DNA of 64,000 bases from Hoeflea sp038900095 (GCF_038900095.1 NZ_JBBMQQ010000006.1:189645-253644); one strand, 5' to 3'. Positions 41,728 to 51,123 are shown, numbered from the stretch's first letter. Numbers and translations are program-made. The notes: a model not told the origin generated them from the letters alone.

Positions 41728-42756
41728 ATGAGCGAAATCACAAAACCAACGCTGGATGATGTTGCGCGCGCGGCGGGAGTGTCGACGGCGACGGTATCGC
41801 GCTGCCTGAACGCGCCTGACCGGGTGATTGCAACAACGCGCGAGCGGGTGATGCAGGCTGTCGAAAAGCTGGGCTACACGCCGGATTTCGGCGGACGGGC
41901 ACTGGCTTCGCGGCGGACCAACACGATCGGCGCCATCATTCCCACCATGGACAACGCCATTTTTGCACGGGGGCTGCAATCGTTTCAGGAGGCGTTGTCA
42001 AAGTTCGGCAAGACGCTGCTGGTGGCCAGTTCGGGCTACGATACGGCGCGCGAGCGCGAGCAGATGGAAGTCATGGCCAGCCGCGGCGTCGACGGGTTGT
42101 TGCTGATCGGTTCGGCGCGGCCGGCAAGCAGCGTCGAATTCCTGCGCCGGCGCGGCATTCCCTTTCTCGGGGCCTGGAACCTGGGTGACGGGGATGGCTG
42201 CTTCGTCGGCTTCAACAATCATGCCGCCGCTGCCGGGTTGACCGGGAAGGTTCTGGCCCAGGGCCATCGCCGCCTCGCCATGATTGCCGGGATCACCCAC
42301 ATGAACGACCGCGCCACCGACCGGAAAGAAGGTGTGCAGGCCGCCGCCGAACTGGCTGGAATCGGCCGGGACCAACTGCCGGTGATCGAGGCCGCCTACA
42401 GCTTTGACGACGCAGCCCGCGCATTCGGAGAACTGATGGCCCTGTCGCCACGGCCGACAGTGGTGATGTGCGGCAATGACGTGCTCGCCGTGGGGGCCAT
42501 GCAGAAAGCACGTGAACTGGGCTTGCGGGTACCGGAAGACGTGTCGATCACCGGTTTTGACGACATTGATATTGCCGGCGTGGTCGCGCCCAAACTGACT
42601 ACCGTGCGGGTGCCGCACCGGCGGATGGGGCACGCCGCCGCCGAAATGCTGGTCAAGCTGATCAACAAGCAGCCGGTGGAACGGCAGATCGAAATTCCGA
42701 CGGCCATAGTCGAACGCGGCACACTCGGACCACCGCCGGCTGATCCGCAGGCCTGA
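41728..42756 (+). CDS. LacI-family transcriptional regulator
   Basis: Regulator of 342 aa. Helix-turn-helix at residues 8-30 (LDDVARAAGVSTATVSRCLN), hinge with ALASRRTNTIGAIIP (the LxxxxT type, including the usual RALA), then a periplasmic-binding-protein-like effector domain ending in the dimer region. AAGAGGGG precedes its ATG. Two operators lie 45-80 bp upstream. It most likely represses the divergent TRAP/dehydrogenase operon and responds to the imported compound or a product. Ends 18 bp before the convergent dnaE2. Confidence 0.93.
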   Translation: MSEITKPTLDDVARAAGVSTATVSRCLNAPDRVIATTRERVMQAVEKLGYTPDFGGRALASRRTNTIGAIIPTMDNAIFARGLQSFQEALSKFGKTLLVASSGYDTAREREQMEVMASRGVDGLLLIGSARPASSVEFLRRRGIPFLGAWNLGDGDGCFVGFNNHAAAAGLTGKVLAQGHRRLAMIAGITHMNDRATDRKEGVQAAAELAGIGRDQLPVIEAAYSFDDAARAFGELMALSPRPTVVMCGNDVLAVGAMQKARELGLRVPEDVSITGFDDIDIAGVVAPKLTTVRVPHRRMGHAAAEMLVKLINKQPVERQIEIPTAIVERGTLGPPPADPQA

Positions 42757-42774
42757 ACAATCCCGCCTACCCTT

Positions 42775-45700
42775 TCAATGGAAATTGCGGCCTTTCGGCA
42801 AGGCGCGGCTTGCGGCCCTGGCGCTTGCCAGTTCCTCGTAGTCCTGGCGCAGTTCCGGCGCATCGCGGATCAACCTGATGATGCGGGCAACGGGCTTGGT
42901 GCGCGGACGCATGTCCTCGATCGGGCGTCGCACTTCGTCGGCATTGGCCAGCCCGCCCATCTCGCCCGCCATGTCGGAAATCTGCGCCATCATCGGGGTC
43001 AGGTCCTCGAGATACTCGGCCACGACATGAATGACGCCTTGCTCGTTCTGCAACTTGCCGCGCACGCCGACACAGCGGCTGCCAAGCACGATGGCGCGGA
43101 ATTTTTCAAACACCTTGGGCCAGACGATGATGTTGGCAACACCGGTCTCGTCCTCGATGGTCTCGAACACAACGCCCTTGGCCGAACCCGGCCGCTGCCT
43201 CACCAGCACAAGGCCCGAGACCTTGACCTGTCTGCCGGAGCGGATGTCCTGCAGATCGGAATTGGGCCGGCAGCCGTTGCGGGCCAGGCGCTCGCGCAGG
43301 AACGACATCGGATGCGCCTTCAATGAAAACGACAGTGCCTGGTAATCATTGATCACTTGTTCTCCCAGCGGCATCGGCGGCAGGTCGACATCGGGTTCTT
43401 TCTGCAGATCCTGGGTGTCGGCGGCGGCAAACAGCGGCAGCCGCTCGGCGCTCGAAAGCGGATCGAGCGCCTTGACCGCCCACAGTGCGTCCCGCCGGTC
43501 CAGCCCGATGGAACGGAAGCAGTCGGCCTCGGCCAGTTGCTCGATGGCGCGGCGCGGCAGGCCGGAGCGCATCCACAGGTCGCGGACGCTGTCATAGCCG
43601 CGGCCGCGGTTTTGCATCAGTTGCAAGGCTTCGGCTTGCCCGAACCCCTTGACGTGGCGCAGCCCCAGCCGCACCGCGTGGGTGTGCTTCATCACGCCCT
43701 TCATGGCGCGGTGCCGGCTGGACAGCGGCTGCGGCGCCGGGTCCGGCTCCAGCGTCGCGTCCCAGTCCGAGCAATTGATGTCGACGGGCCGGATCTCGAC
43801 GCCATGTTCGCGGGCGTCGCGGATGAGCTGGGCGGAGGCATAAAACCCCATCGGCTGGGAGTTGAGAATGGCAGCGCAGAAGACATCCGGATAGTGGCAC
43901 TTGAGCCAGCAGGAAACATAGACCAGCAGCGCGAAACTGGCGGCATGGCTTTCGGGGAAGCCATATTCGCCAAAGCCCTCGATCTGGCGGAAGCAGTGTT
44001 CGGCAAACGCGCGCTCATAGCCGTTTGCGACCATGCCCTCGACCATCTTGGTCTGGAACGAGCCGATGGTGCCGACACGGCGGAAGGTGGCCATGGCACG
44101 GCGCAACTTGTCAGCCTCGCCCGGCGAGAAACCACCGGCGACAATGGCGATGTTCATCGCCTGCTCCTGAAACAGCGGCACGCCGAGGGTCTTGCCGAGC
44201 ACGGCGCGCAATTCCTCCTTGGGAAAGGAGACATCTTCCTTGCCCTGCCTGCGGCGCAAGTATGGATGGACCATATCGCCCTGGATCGGGCCGGGGCGGA
44301 CGATCGCCACTTCGATCACCAGATCATAATAGCAGCGCGGCCTGAGGCGCGGCAGCATCGACATCTGCGCCCGGCTTTCGATCTGGAAGACGCCGATGGT
44401 GTCGGCGCGGCAGATCATGTCATAGGTCGGAACATCCCCGTCGGGCAGCGAAGCCAGGGTTTCGCGGCGGCCGTAATGGGTGTCGAGCAGGGCAAAGGCC
44501 TTGCGGATGCAGGTCAACATGCCGAGCGCCAGCACGTCGATCTTGAGCATGCCGAGGCTTTCGAGATCATCCTTGTCCCACTCGACAATGGTGCGGTCCT
44601 CCATCGCCGCGTTTTCGATCGGAATCAGCGAGGAGAGCTTGTCGCGGGTGATGACGAAGCCGCCGACATGCTGGGAAAGATGGCGCGGAAAGCCGACAAT
44701 CTGGGAAGCGAGATCCAGCATCTGGGCCAGGTGCTTGTCGGACGGATCAAGGCCGGCGCGGCGCGCGTCCTCGGCATCGACCTCGCGCGACCAGCCGCCC
44801 CATTTGGTACCGGAAATGGCGGAAATCGCGTCATCGGAGAGGCCGAAGACCTTGCCGACTTCGCGGATGGCCGAGCGGGCGCGGTAGGTGATCACTGTGG
44901 CCGCCAGCCCTGCCCGCTCGCGTCCATACTTCGAGTATATATACTGGATCACCTCCTCGCGCCGCTCGTGCTCGAAATCGACATCGATGTCGGGCGGTTC
45001 GTTGCGTTCTTCGGAGATGAAGCGCTCGAACAGAAGGTCGACCTTGCCCGGATCGACCTCTGTGATCTCGAGACAATAACAGACGGCGGAATTGGCGGCC
45101 GAGCCGCGCCCCTGGCAGAGAATGTTTTGCAAGCGGGCAAAGCGGACAATGTCGTAGACGGTGAGAAAATATGGCGCGTAATCGAGTTTCTTGATCAGCC
45201 GGGTCTCATGGGCGATGGCCTTGAGCACCTTCTCCGGCGCACCGTCGGGGTAGCGTTTTTTCAGGCCTATGGCGGTGAGTTTTTCCAGCGCCTCCTGCGC
45301 GGGCAGCGGGTCCGGGCCTAGTTCCGGAAACATCGGCGCGTCGGGGTATTGATAGCGCAATTCATCGAGCGAAAAGCCGATGCGGCGGAACAGCGTGGCC
45401 GCTTGCGCCACCGCCTCCTCGTACCCCCTGAACAGATGCAGCATCTCGGCATGCGAGCGCAGATGCCGTTCGGCATTGGCCTGCAGCCTTGTGCCAACTG
45501 TCGCCAGCGTCTTGCCCTCGCGGATGCAGGTCAGCACATCCTGCAGCGGGCGGCGTTCGGGCGCGTGATAGAGCACATCGCCGATTGCCACCAGCGGCAG
45601 GCGGTGCTTGCGCGCCAGCCGGGCGAGCATCGCCATGTGGCGCTGGTCCGTGCTGCCATGGGCGCGCGACAGCGCCAGATAAAGATGATCAGGGAAAGCT

Positions 45701-46149
45701 TCACGCAGTTGTTCCAATGCGGAGTTCAGCCCGGTTCCGGCGGCTCCGGCAGGGGCGACAACTGCCATCAGCAGGCCTTGGCCATGGACCCGCAGATCAT
45801 CGAGCGTCAGATGACATTCGCCTTTCGGGGCGCGGCGCTTGCCGGTGGTCAGCAGCTCGCACAGATGGCCGTAGGCCGCGCGGTCCTCGGGCCAGACCAG
45901 AATATCCGGCGTTGCATCCATGAACACCAGCCGGCAGCCCGGCGCGTAGGCCAGTCCGGCTTCCTTGGCTGCCATATGACCGCGGACCACGCCGGCCAGC
46001 GAATTGCGGTCCGTGATGGCGATGCCGCCAAGGCCAAGCCTTGAAGCCTGCACCACCAGTTCCTCGGCATGCGAGGCGCCGCGCAGGAAGGAGAAATTGC
46101 TGGCGGCGGCCAGTTCGACATAGGCCGGTCCGGAGAGGGGCGGGTTCAT
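42775..46149 (-). CDS. dnaE2: Error-prone DNA polymerase III alpha (DnaE2/ImuC)
   Basis: C-family polymerase of 1124 aa used in damage-induced translesion synthesis and mutagenesis. N-terminal PHP domain (YVELAAASNFSFLRGASHAEE), the catalytic aspartates in NEPPDIDVDFEHERR near residue 395, FVSEERNEPP-type region, SQHVGGFVI, an IVRPGPIQGDMVHPY segment, helix-hairpin-helix and an OB-fold at ~1000-1060 (VSGLVLVRQRPGSAKGVVF). It lacks the long C-terminal tau-binding part of DnaE1, as DnaE2 does. Its ATG overlaps the imuB stop (ATGA). Expected to be LexA-controlled with imuAB. Confidence 0.95.
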   Translation of the reverse strand: MNPPLSGPAYVELAAASNFSFLRGASHAEELVVQASRLGLGGIAITDRNSLAGVVRGHMAAKEAGLAYAPGCRLVFMDATPDILVWPEDRAAYGHLCELLTTGKRRAPKGECHLTLDDLRVHGQGLLMAVVAPAGAAGTGLNSALEQLREAFPDHLYLALSRAHGSTDQRHMAMLARLARKHRLPLVAIGDVLYHAPERRPLQDVLTCIREGKTLATVGTRLQANAERHLRSHAEMLHLFRGYEEAVAQAATLFRRIGFSLDELRYQYPDAPMFPELGPDPLPAQEALEKLTAIGLKKRYPDGAPEKVLKAIAHETRLIKKLDYAPYFLTVYDIVRFARLQNILCQGRGSAANSAVCYCLEITEVDPGKVDLLFERFISEERNEPPDIDVDFEHERREEVIQYIYSKYGRERAGLAATVITYRARSAIREVGKVFGLSDDAISAISGTKWGGWSREVDAEDARRAGLDPSDKHLAQMLDLASQIVGFPRHLSQHVGGFVITRDKLSSLIPIENAAMEDRTIVEWDKDDLESLGMLKIDVLALGMLTCIRKAFALLDTHYGRRETLASLPDGDVPTYDMICRADTIGVFQIESRAQMSMLPRLRPRCYYDLVIEVAIVRPGPIQGDMVHPYLRRRQGKEDVSFPKEELRAVLGKTLGVPLFQEQAMNIAIVAGGFSPGEADKLRRAMATFRRVGTIGSFQTKMVEGMVANGYERAFAEHCFRQIEGFGEYGFPESHAASFALLVYVSCWLKCHYPDVFCAAILNSQPMGFYASAQLIRDAREHGVEIRPVDINCSDWDATLEPDPAPQPLSSRHRAMKGVMKHTHAVRLGLRHVKGFGQAEALQLMQNRGRGYDSVRDLWMRSGLPRRAIEQLAEADCFRSIGLDRRDALWAVKALDPLSSAERLPLFAAADTQDLQKEPDVDLPPMPLGEQVINDYQALSFSLKAHPMSFLRERLARNGCRPNSDLQDIRSGRQVKVSGLVLVRQRPGSAKGVVFETIEDETGVANIIVWPKVFEKFRAIVLGSRCVGVRGKLQNEQGVIHVVAEYLEDLTPMMAQISDMAGEMGGLANADEVRRPIEDMRPRTKPVARIIRLIRDAPELRQDYEELASARAASRALPKGRNFH

Positions 46150-47804
46150 GCGAAAAGCCCGTGCATGTACCAGGCAGGGTCACTGGTCTCGCGCCCGTAA
46201 AGACCGTGGCGGAACATCCAGAAGCGGTAGCCCTGGCGGTCCTCGACACGAAAATAGTCGCGGGTGCGGGCGCCGCGGCCGTCGCGCCACCATTCGCAGG
46301 CAATGCGTTCTGGGCCTTCCGAGCGGACAATCTCATAGGACACACCGCGCCAGCGAAACCGCAAGGGCGGGCCGTCAGGCACCTCAGCGATGGTCTGCAT
46401 CAGTTCGGGCCGGTCGAACAGGATCAGCGGCCGGGTGATGATCTCGCCGTCAGCCTCCGGATCGGAAGCCAGCGCCAGCGCCGTATTGCCCAAGCCTGAT
46501 CTTCGAGCGCCAAAGCCCGGAGTGCCAAGATGGGCTACCGGCTGACGGCCGAAACTGCGTTCGGGAATATGGGTATCGGCAAGCACGAAACGCTGGACGC
46601 GATCGAGGCCAAGCCGCGCGCCGAGCCGGTCGATCAGGGCATCATGGCCCTGCCCGGCTGCATCATGCGCCATCATCTCGGTTTGCGCGGCATCGAACGG
46701 GTCGGCATGGACCACGTCAAGCCGGATCAGATCGAAGCCGAAGCCGGCGTCGAGATCGTCATGCAGGCCGGCGATGCGCTCATCGAACAACCGGCCGATC
46801 ATCTTCGCGTCGCGCAGGGGGCGGGCTGTCTGCACGCCGAGTTCGTCGACATGACCATCGACCCTAAACAGCTTGAGCCGGCAGCGGCGCAGGCCGAGGC
46901 CGCGGCGTTCCAGCGGTTCTATGATACCTGCGGCGAGTGCTGCGATCACGCGGCTGATCTCGTCCTGATGGGTGACCGGCTCGGCAAACCGGCGCTCGGT
47001 GGAGAGCTCCGCCACCGGCATGATCGGCGAGATGGCTTCTTCTTCGCGGCCGAGCGCCTGATCCAGCCGTTGCATCAGACGTGCACCGAAGCGGGCGGCC
47101 AGCGGCGCACGCGGCAGGCCGGCGATACAGCCGATGGTCTTGAGGCCGACCCGGCCGAGCGAAGCGACCATGGCAGGCGGAAGACGCAGCCCGCTCAGGC
47201 TCAGCGGCAGGATTGCCCCGGCATGAGCACCTTCGGCAATGATCCGCTCCTGGCCGTAACGCGCCATGGCCCAGGCGGCGCCCGGCGTATCGGCCAGACA
47301 GAGCCGGACATGGAAACCCTGCGCGCGCAGCCTTGCCTCGAGATCGGCGATCAACGCCGCCTCGCCGCCGAGCAGATGGGCGCAGCCGGTGATGTCCATG
47401 AACAGGCCATGGTCGTGCCCCTCCTCCGGGTCCGAGCCAAGCGCAACCAATGGCGTATAGCGTTCGCACCAGCCGGCGATTTTCAGGAGCAGCGCCCGGT
47501 TTGCCTGGTCATCGGCGGGATGGCAATCGAGATCGGGCACCAGCGCCCGGGCATCGCTGAGCGTCTGGTTGAGCCGCACACCGCGGGCACGGGCGCGCTG
47601 ATCCAGCGCCACGATGCGAATGGCATTTCGAACCGTATCCGTGACAACGACAGGCGGCGTTTCAGGATGCGCGTCCAAAATCCTGCCGGCGATCCAGGAC
47701 TTGCCCCATCTTGTCCGGTAGAGCCTGTCGGTCGGCAGATGCGGGAAGGCGATCGAGAGAATGCGCTGGCGGGTTGGCGCGGGATGCTGGATGGGGAGCG
47801 GCAT
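46146..47804 (-). CDS. imuB: ImuB, Y-family polymerase-like mutasome protein
   Basis: Protein of 552 aa in the DinB/Y-family fold that brings DnaE2 to the beta clamp. The N-terminus RILSIAFPHLPTDRLYRTRWG lacks the catalytic D-x-D acid, and the second carboxylate cluster is not conserved, so it should be catalytically dead, as ImuB usually is. GLFMDITGCAHLLGG near 138 and the C-terminal DUF6504-like end RDYFRVEDRQGYRFWMFR fit. The N-terminus overlaps imuA by 143 bp in another frame. Confidence 0.93.
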   Translation of the reverse strand: MPLPIQHPAPTRQRILSIAFPHLPTDRLYRTRWGKSWIAGRILDAHPETPPVVVTDTVRNAIRIVALDQRARARGVRLNQTLSDARALVPDLDCHPADDQANRALLLKIAGWCERYTPLVALGSDPEEGHDHGLFMDITGCAHLLGGEAALIADLEARLRAQGFHVRLCLADTPGAAWAMARYGQERIIAEGAHAGAILPLSLSGLRLPPAMVASLGRVGLKTIGCIAGLPRAPLAARFGARLMQRLDQALGREEEAISPIMPVAELSTERRFAEPVTHQDEISRVIAALAAGIIEPLERRGLGLRRCRLKLFRVDGHVDELGVQTARPLRDAKMIGRLFDERIAGLHDDLDAGFGFDLIRLDVVHADPFDAAQTEMMAHDAAGQGHDALIDRLGARLGLDRVQRFVLADTHIPERSFGRQPVAHLGTPGFGARRSGLGNTALALASDPEADGEIITRPLILFDRPELMQTIAEVPDGPPLRFRWRGVSYEIVRSEGPERIACEWWRDGRGARTRDYFRVEDRQGYRFWMFRHGLYGRETSDPAWYMHGLFA

Positions 47805-48561
47805 GATTGAAACTTCTTACTTTGGGGTTCCAGGCTAAAAGCCATTGGCCGGTCCGTCCGGCGCGATTGCGTTCAAGCGTCAGGGACAGCCGCATTGCCC
47901 CCACGCCACGTTGATAGGTGTCGTCCGCCCCGGACACTTCAGTGTTCACCCGCCATCGCGTCACCGCCGCGCTGGCCTCCTCCTCGCCGCTCTGGCGCAG
48001 GACCAGCGCCAGCACCCCGCTCGTTCGCGCCCGTAGCATCAGACGCCGCGTGGCGGTGATGTCAAAGCGCGCCGGATTGCCCTTGATCTGGAAGACCAGC
48101 GCCGCCAGGCCGTTGCAGCCCGTCGCCTCGTCAGCCGCCCACATGGCGCCCTGCAGATCGCCCGGTTCGACCATCGTCACGGATGACGGGTCCAGTCCGT
48201 ACTGGGCAAGACCGGCGGGAAAAAGCCCGCCGCCATCGACGCGGGTGGCGGGATCGGTGACCCAGACAACGCCCCGGCGTCCGCTGCGATCTCCCTGCAT
48301 GGCCCGGGCCGCGAGCCCCAGCGCAAAGCCTGTTGCCGCGCCGATGTCCCGCGCCAACGGACTGCGCACCTCGTGCAACCCACCGCAGGCCAACCCACCT
48401 TCGAGACAGTAATCAACCGCGCTGGCACCCAGAGGCAATGGCGAGGTCTCGCCACCATCGCCAAGCGCCATCCCCCGGTGCGCCTGATATGCCTGGGCCT
48501 CATACGCACGGGTGCGCGCCTTCAAGATATCGGTCGCGGTCTGCAGCCTCGAGAGACTCAT
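47662..48561 (-). CDS. imuA: ImuA (RecA-like mutasome protein)
   Basis: Protein of 299 aa related to ImuA/SulA-like RecA-fold proteins, first gene of the SOS cassette. It shows the GGLHEVRSPLARDIGAATGFALGLA region, where the Walker-like loop is degenerate, and GVVWVTDP, LAALVFQIKGNPARFD and TRRLMLRARTSGV. The expected core ends near WNPKVRSFNHAAP (residue ~250); the last ~47 residues read through the start of imuB in a different frame. It lies 15 bp downstream of a LexA box. Confidence 0.9.
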   Translation of the reverse strand: MSLSRLQTATDILKARTRAYEAQAYQAHRGMALGDGGETSPLPLGASAVDYCLEGGLACGGLHEVRSPLARDIGAATGFALGLAARAMQGDRSGRRGVVWVTDPATRVDGGGLFPAGLAQYGLDPSSVTMVEPGDLQGAMWAADEATGCNGLAALVFQIKGNPARFDITATRRLMLRARTSGVLALVLRQSGEEEASAAVTRWRVNTEVSGADDTYQRGVGAMRLSLTLERNRAGRTGQWLLAWNPKVRSFNHAAPHPASRANPPAHSLDRLPASADRQALPDKMGQVLDRRQDFGRAS

Positions 48562-48575
48562 GCTTGATCCATTTT

Positions 48576-48590
48576 GTTCCTGTTATGTTC
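48576..48590. promoter_or_regulatory. Alphaproteobacterial LexA box
   Basis: GTTC-CTGTTAT-GTTC matches the GTTC-N7-GTTC consensus of alphaproteobacterial LexA exactly. It lies 15 bp from the imuA ATG, where it can block the promoter of imuA-imuB-dnaE2. Confidence 0.95.
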
Positions 48591-48756
48591 TAATAAACAC
48601 CGGACTCGGCGCGAGAGTCAATTGGCAGATTTAGGGCAGCAGATTTCAAGTGGTGGATTTCAGGCAGCGGGTCCTGAGGACAGACAGACGGCTTCAAAGC
48701 GGATGAGCCAGGTCCATCCGGTCGTTCGCATCAGATCCCGCGCAGCATGGCGATGA

Positions 48757-50283
48757 TCACATCACCGCGCCCATCTGCCAGGGCACGAATTCGGCGCCGC
48801 CGAAGCCCAGTTGCTCGCTCTTGGTTTCCTCGCCGGAGGCTACGCGCAGGAACAGCTCGAAAATCTCGCGGCCCTTGGCCTCGAGGCTGACACCGTCAGT
48901 GATGATGTCGCCGCAATTGATGTCCATGTCTTCTGACATGCGGCCATACATTTCCGAATTGGTGGCCAGCTTTATGCAGGGTGTCGGCTTGTAGCCTGAC
49001 ACCGAACCGCGGCCGGTGGTGAATGCGATCAGATTGGCGCCCGAAGCGATCTGTCCGGTCACCGAACAGGGATCGTAGCCGGGGCTGTCCATGAACACGA
49101 AGCCGCGTTCGGTCACCTGTTCGGCAAACTTGTAGACTTGCGTCAGCGGCGCCGTGCCGCCCTTGGCCACAGCACCGAGCGATTTCTCAAGGATCGTGGT
49201 CAAACCGCCCTTCTTGTTGCCGGGCGAAGGATTGTTGTCCATCTCGCCGCCATTGCGCGCGGCATAATCCTCCCACCAGTGGATCCGTTCGACGATCTTC
49301 TTGCCGACTTCCGGCGTCACCGCCCGGCGGGTCAGCAGATGCTCGGCGCCGTAGATTTCCGAGGTTTCCGACAGGATGGTGGTGCCGCCATGGGCGACCA
49401 GCAGATCGGACGCCGCGCCCAGCGCCGGATTGGCGGTGATGCCGGAATAACCATCGGAACCACCGCACTGCATGCCGATCATCAGGTGTTCGAGGCCTGC
49501 GGGCGCACGGGTGATCTTGTTGGCAACTTCGGCCATTTCCTTGAGCTGCTCGATGCCGCGTTCGATGGTCTTGCGGGTGCCGCCGGACTGCTGGATGGTC
49601 ATGTAGCGAATATTGCCATCGGCGCGCATGCGGCCGCGGCCAACCAGATCCGGTACCTGCATGACTTCGCAGCCCAGGCCCAACAACAGGATGCCTGCGA
49701 AATTGGGATTGCGGGCATAGCCCTGCAAGGTACGGAACAGGGTGTCGTAACCCTCGTCATTGCCCGACATGCCGCAACCGGTGCCGTGGACGATCGGCAC
49801 GATGCCATCGACATTCTCGAACGCGTCGAGCCAGCCCTGTTTCTCGGATGCCTCGGCGATGAAGCGGGCCACCGAGCCGGAGCAATTCACCGAGGTGAGG
49901 ATGCCGAGATAGTTGCGGGTGCCGACGCTGCCGTCAGCGCGGTGATAACCCATGAAATGGCGCTTTTCGGCGGGCTCGGGAAGTGGCCGGACTTCGGTCG
50001 AAAACTCCTGCGCCTCGGCGTGACCACCCATGCCGAGATTGTGGACATGCACATGCTCTCCGGGGGCAATGGCCTGGGTCGCGACGCCGATGGTCTGGCC
50101 ATAGCGGATGACTTTTTCACCCTCGGCAATCGGTCGTGTTGCGATCTTGTGCCCACGCGCCACAGCGCCTGCAAGCGGGATGTCGAGACCGAGGACCGTG
50201 GCCCCGGAGGCGAGATCCTTCAATGCAATGATCACATTGTCTGCCGGGTTGAGGCGGATTGTCTGCGGGAGATCGTTTGTCAT
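48757..50283 (-). CDS. Altronate dehydratase family (UxaA/GarD) enzyme
   Basis: Sugar-acid dehydratase of 508 aa with a full fused layout: N-terminal SAF domain (DNVIIALKDLASGATV) at ~1-95 and the large UxaA domain with GTRNYLGILTSVNCSGSVA near 123, HGTGCGM, GLGCEVMQ, MQCGGSDGYSG and GRGSVSGYKPTPCIK. D-altronate is the classic substrate, but this family also includes galactarate and L-fuconate dehydratases. The neighbouring aldose 1-dehydrogenase-like and FucU-like genes favour an L-fuconate-like substrate (inference). It is divergent from a GntR gene and shares its operator region. Confidence 0.85.
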   Translation of the reverse strand: MTNDLPQTIRLNPADNVIIALKDLASGATVLGLDIPLAGAVARGHKIATRPIAEGEKVIRYGQTIGVATQAIAPGEHVHVHNLGMGGHAEAQEFSTEVRPLPEPAEKRHFMGYHRADGSVGTRNYLGILTSVNCSGSVARFIAEASEKQGWLDAFENVDGIVPIVHGTGCGMSGNDEGYDTLFRTLQGYARNPNFAGILLLGLGCEVMQVPDLVGRGRMRADGNIRYMTIQQSGGTRKTIERGIEQLKEMAEVANKITRAPAGLEHLMIGMQCGGSDGYSGITANPALGAASDLLVAHGGTTILSETSEIYGAEHLLTRRAVTPEVGKKIVERIHWWEDYAARNGGEMDNNPSPGNKKGGLTTILEKSLGAVAKGGTAPLTQVYKFAEQVTERGFVFMDSPGYDPCSVTGQIASGANLIAFTTGRGSVSGYKPTPCIKLATNSEMYGRMSEDMDINCGDIITDGVSLEAKGREIFELFLRVASGEETKSEQLGFGGAEFVPWQMGAVM

Positions 50284-50340
50284 CGGTCAGAGCACTTCAT
50301 GGTTGGAAAGCCGGATCGCGGCTTGACAGGCGGACATCTT

Positions 50341-50356
50341 TACTAACATGTTAGTA
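50341..50356. promoter_or_regulatory. Perfect 16-bp palindrome overlapping the gntR start codon
   Basis: TACTAACATGTTAGTA is perfectly self-complementary. It ends on the A of the gntR ATG (50356) and lies 58 bp from the uxaA-family start, so the FCD-type GntR protein probably represses both genes from it. Nearby there is no ribosome site, consistent with weak or leaderless translation of the regulator. Confidence 0.85.
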
Positions 50357-51090
50357 TGCCAGTAAACGAGGATAGTCCACTGCGAGACGCAAAAAAATCC
50401 CTGCCCGTGCTTCAACCTCTTGATGATTTTGCCGGCTCGCTTTCCCAGAAAGTCTACATGTCGCTCAAGCAGGCGATCCTGTCGCTGGCGTTCCGCCCGG
50501 GCGAGCTGATGCAGAAATCGGAAATCTGCAAGCAGCTCGGCGTCTCGCGCTCACCGGTGACGGAAGCCATGACGCGGCTGGCAAGCGAGGGACTGGCCGA
50601 CATCGTGCCGCAGGCGGGAACCTATGTGACGCGGTTTTCCATGGCGGAGATCCGCGAGGGCGCCTTCCTGCGCGAGGCGTTGGAACTGGCGGCGGTGGAA
50701 TCGGTAACGGCCACGATCACGGAAGAGCAACTGGTGCTGCTCAAGCGCAATCTGCGGATTCAGGAAGCGCTGATGGAAGATGGCGATACGGCAGGCTTTC
50801 ACCAGATGGACGCGCAGATGCACGAGCTTATCCTGTCGTTCACCGGCTACCGGCGGCTGGCATCGCTGGCGGAAACCGCCTGGATCCATGTCAATCGCGC
50901 GCGCCATCTCAACCTGCCGATGCCGGGCCGGATGCAGGCAACGCTCAACGAGCACAAGGCCATCGTCGCGGCGCTGGAGGCGCGCAATCCGGAGGCTGCG
51001 CGCCAGGCAACGCGGCATCATCTGAGGCAGCTGGTCCTGATGCTCGAGCCGCTGGTCGACGCGCGTCCGGAGCTGTTTACCAGCGGATAG
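50356..51090 (+). CDS. GntR-family (FadR/FCD) transcriptional regulator
   Basis: Regulator of 244 aa: winged helix at ~25-90 (LSQKVYMSLKQAILSLAFRPGE, VSRSPVTEAMTRLASEGL) and an FCD ligand domain with metal-binding His/Asp positions (DAQMHELIL, NEHKAIVAALEARN). FCD GntR proteins typically sense sugar acids or carboxylates. It is divergent from the UxaA-family gene, which is the likely target, with its product or substrate as effector. A terminator follows its stop. The start could be a few codons later, but the helix-turn-helix leaves little room. Confidence 0.92.
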   Translation: MPVNEDSPLRDAKKSLPVLQPLDDFAGSLSQKVYMSLKQAILSLAFRPGELMQKSEICKQLGVSRSPVTEAMTRLASEGLADIVPQAGTYVTRFSMAEIREGAFLREALELAAVESVTATITEEQLVLLKRNLRIQEALMEDGDTAGFHQMDAQMHELILSFTGYRRLASLAETAWIHVNRARHLNLPMPGRMQATLNEHKAIVAALEARNPEAARQATRHHLRQLVLMLEPLVDARPELFTSG

Positions 51091-51091
51091 A

Positions 51092-51123
51092 GCGCCATAC
51101 GCGAAGTATGGCGCCACTGTTTT
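51092..51123 (+). terminator. Rho-independent terminator after gntR
   Basis: GCGCCATAC-GCGAA-GTATGGCGC is a perfect 9-bp stem followed by CACTGTTTT. It ends at the stop codon of the convergent aldo/keto reductase gene. A nearly identical sequence occurs inside that gene at 51305-51324. Confidence 0.85.

Noticed and set aside
43357..45321. Plus-strand open frame of 654 codons
   Set aside because: Antisense of dnaE2 created by GC-rich third positions; no family features.
48757..50283. UxaA-family protein as SuyAB sulfolactate sulfo-lyase to complete the DHPS path
   Set aside because: SuyA and SuyB are two separate proteins matching the two halves; this one is fused like altronate dehydratases, is 8 kb away and has its own GntR.
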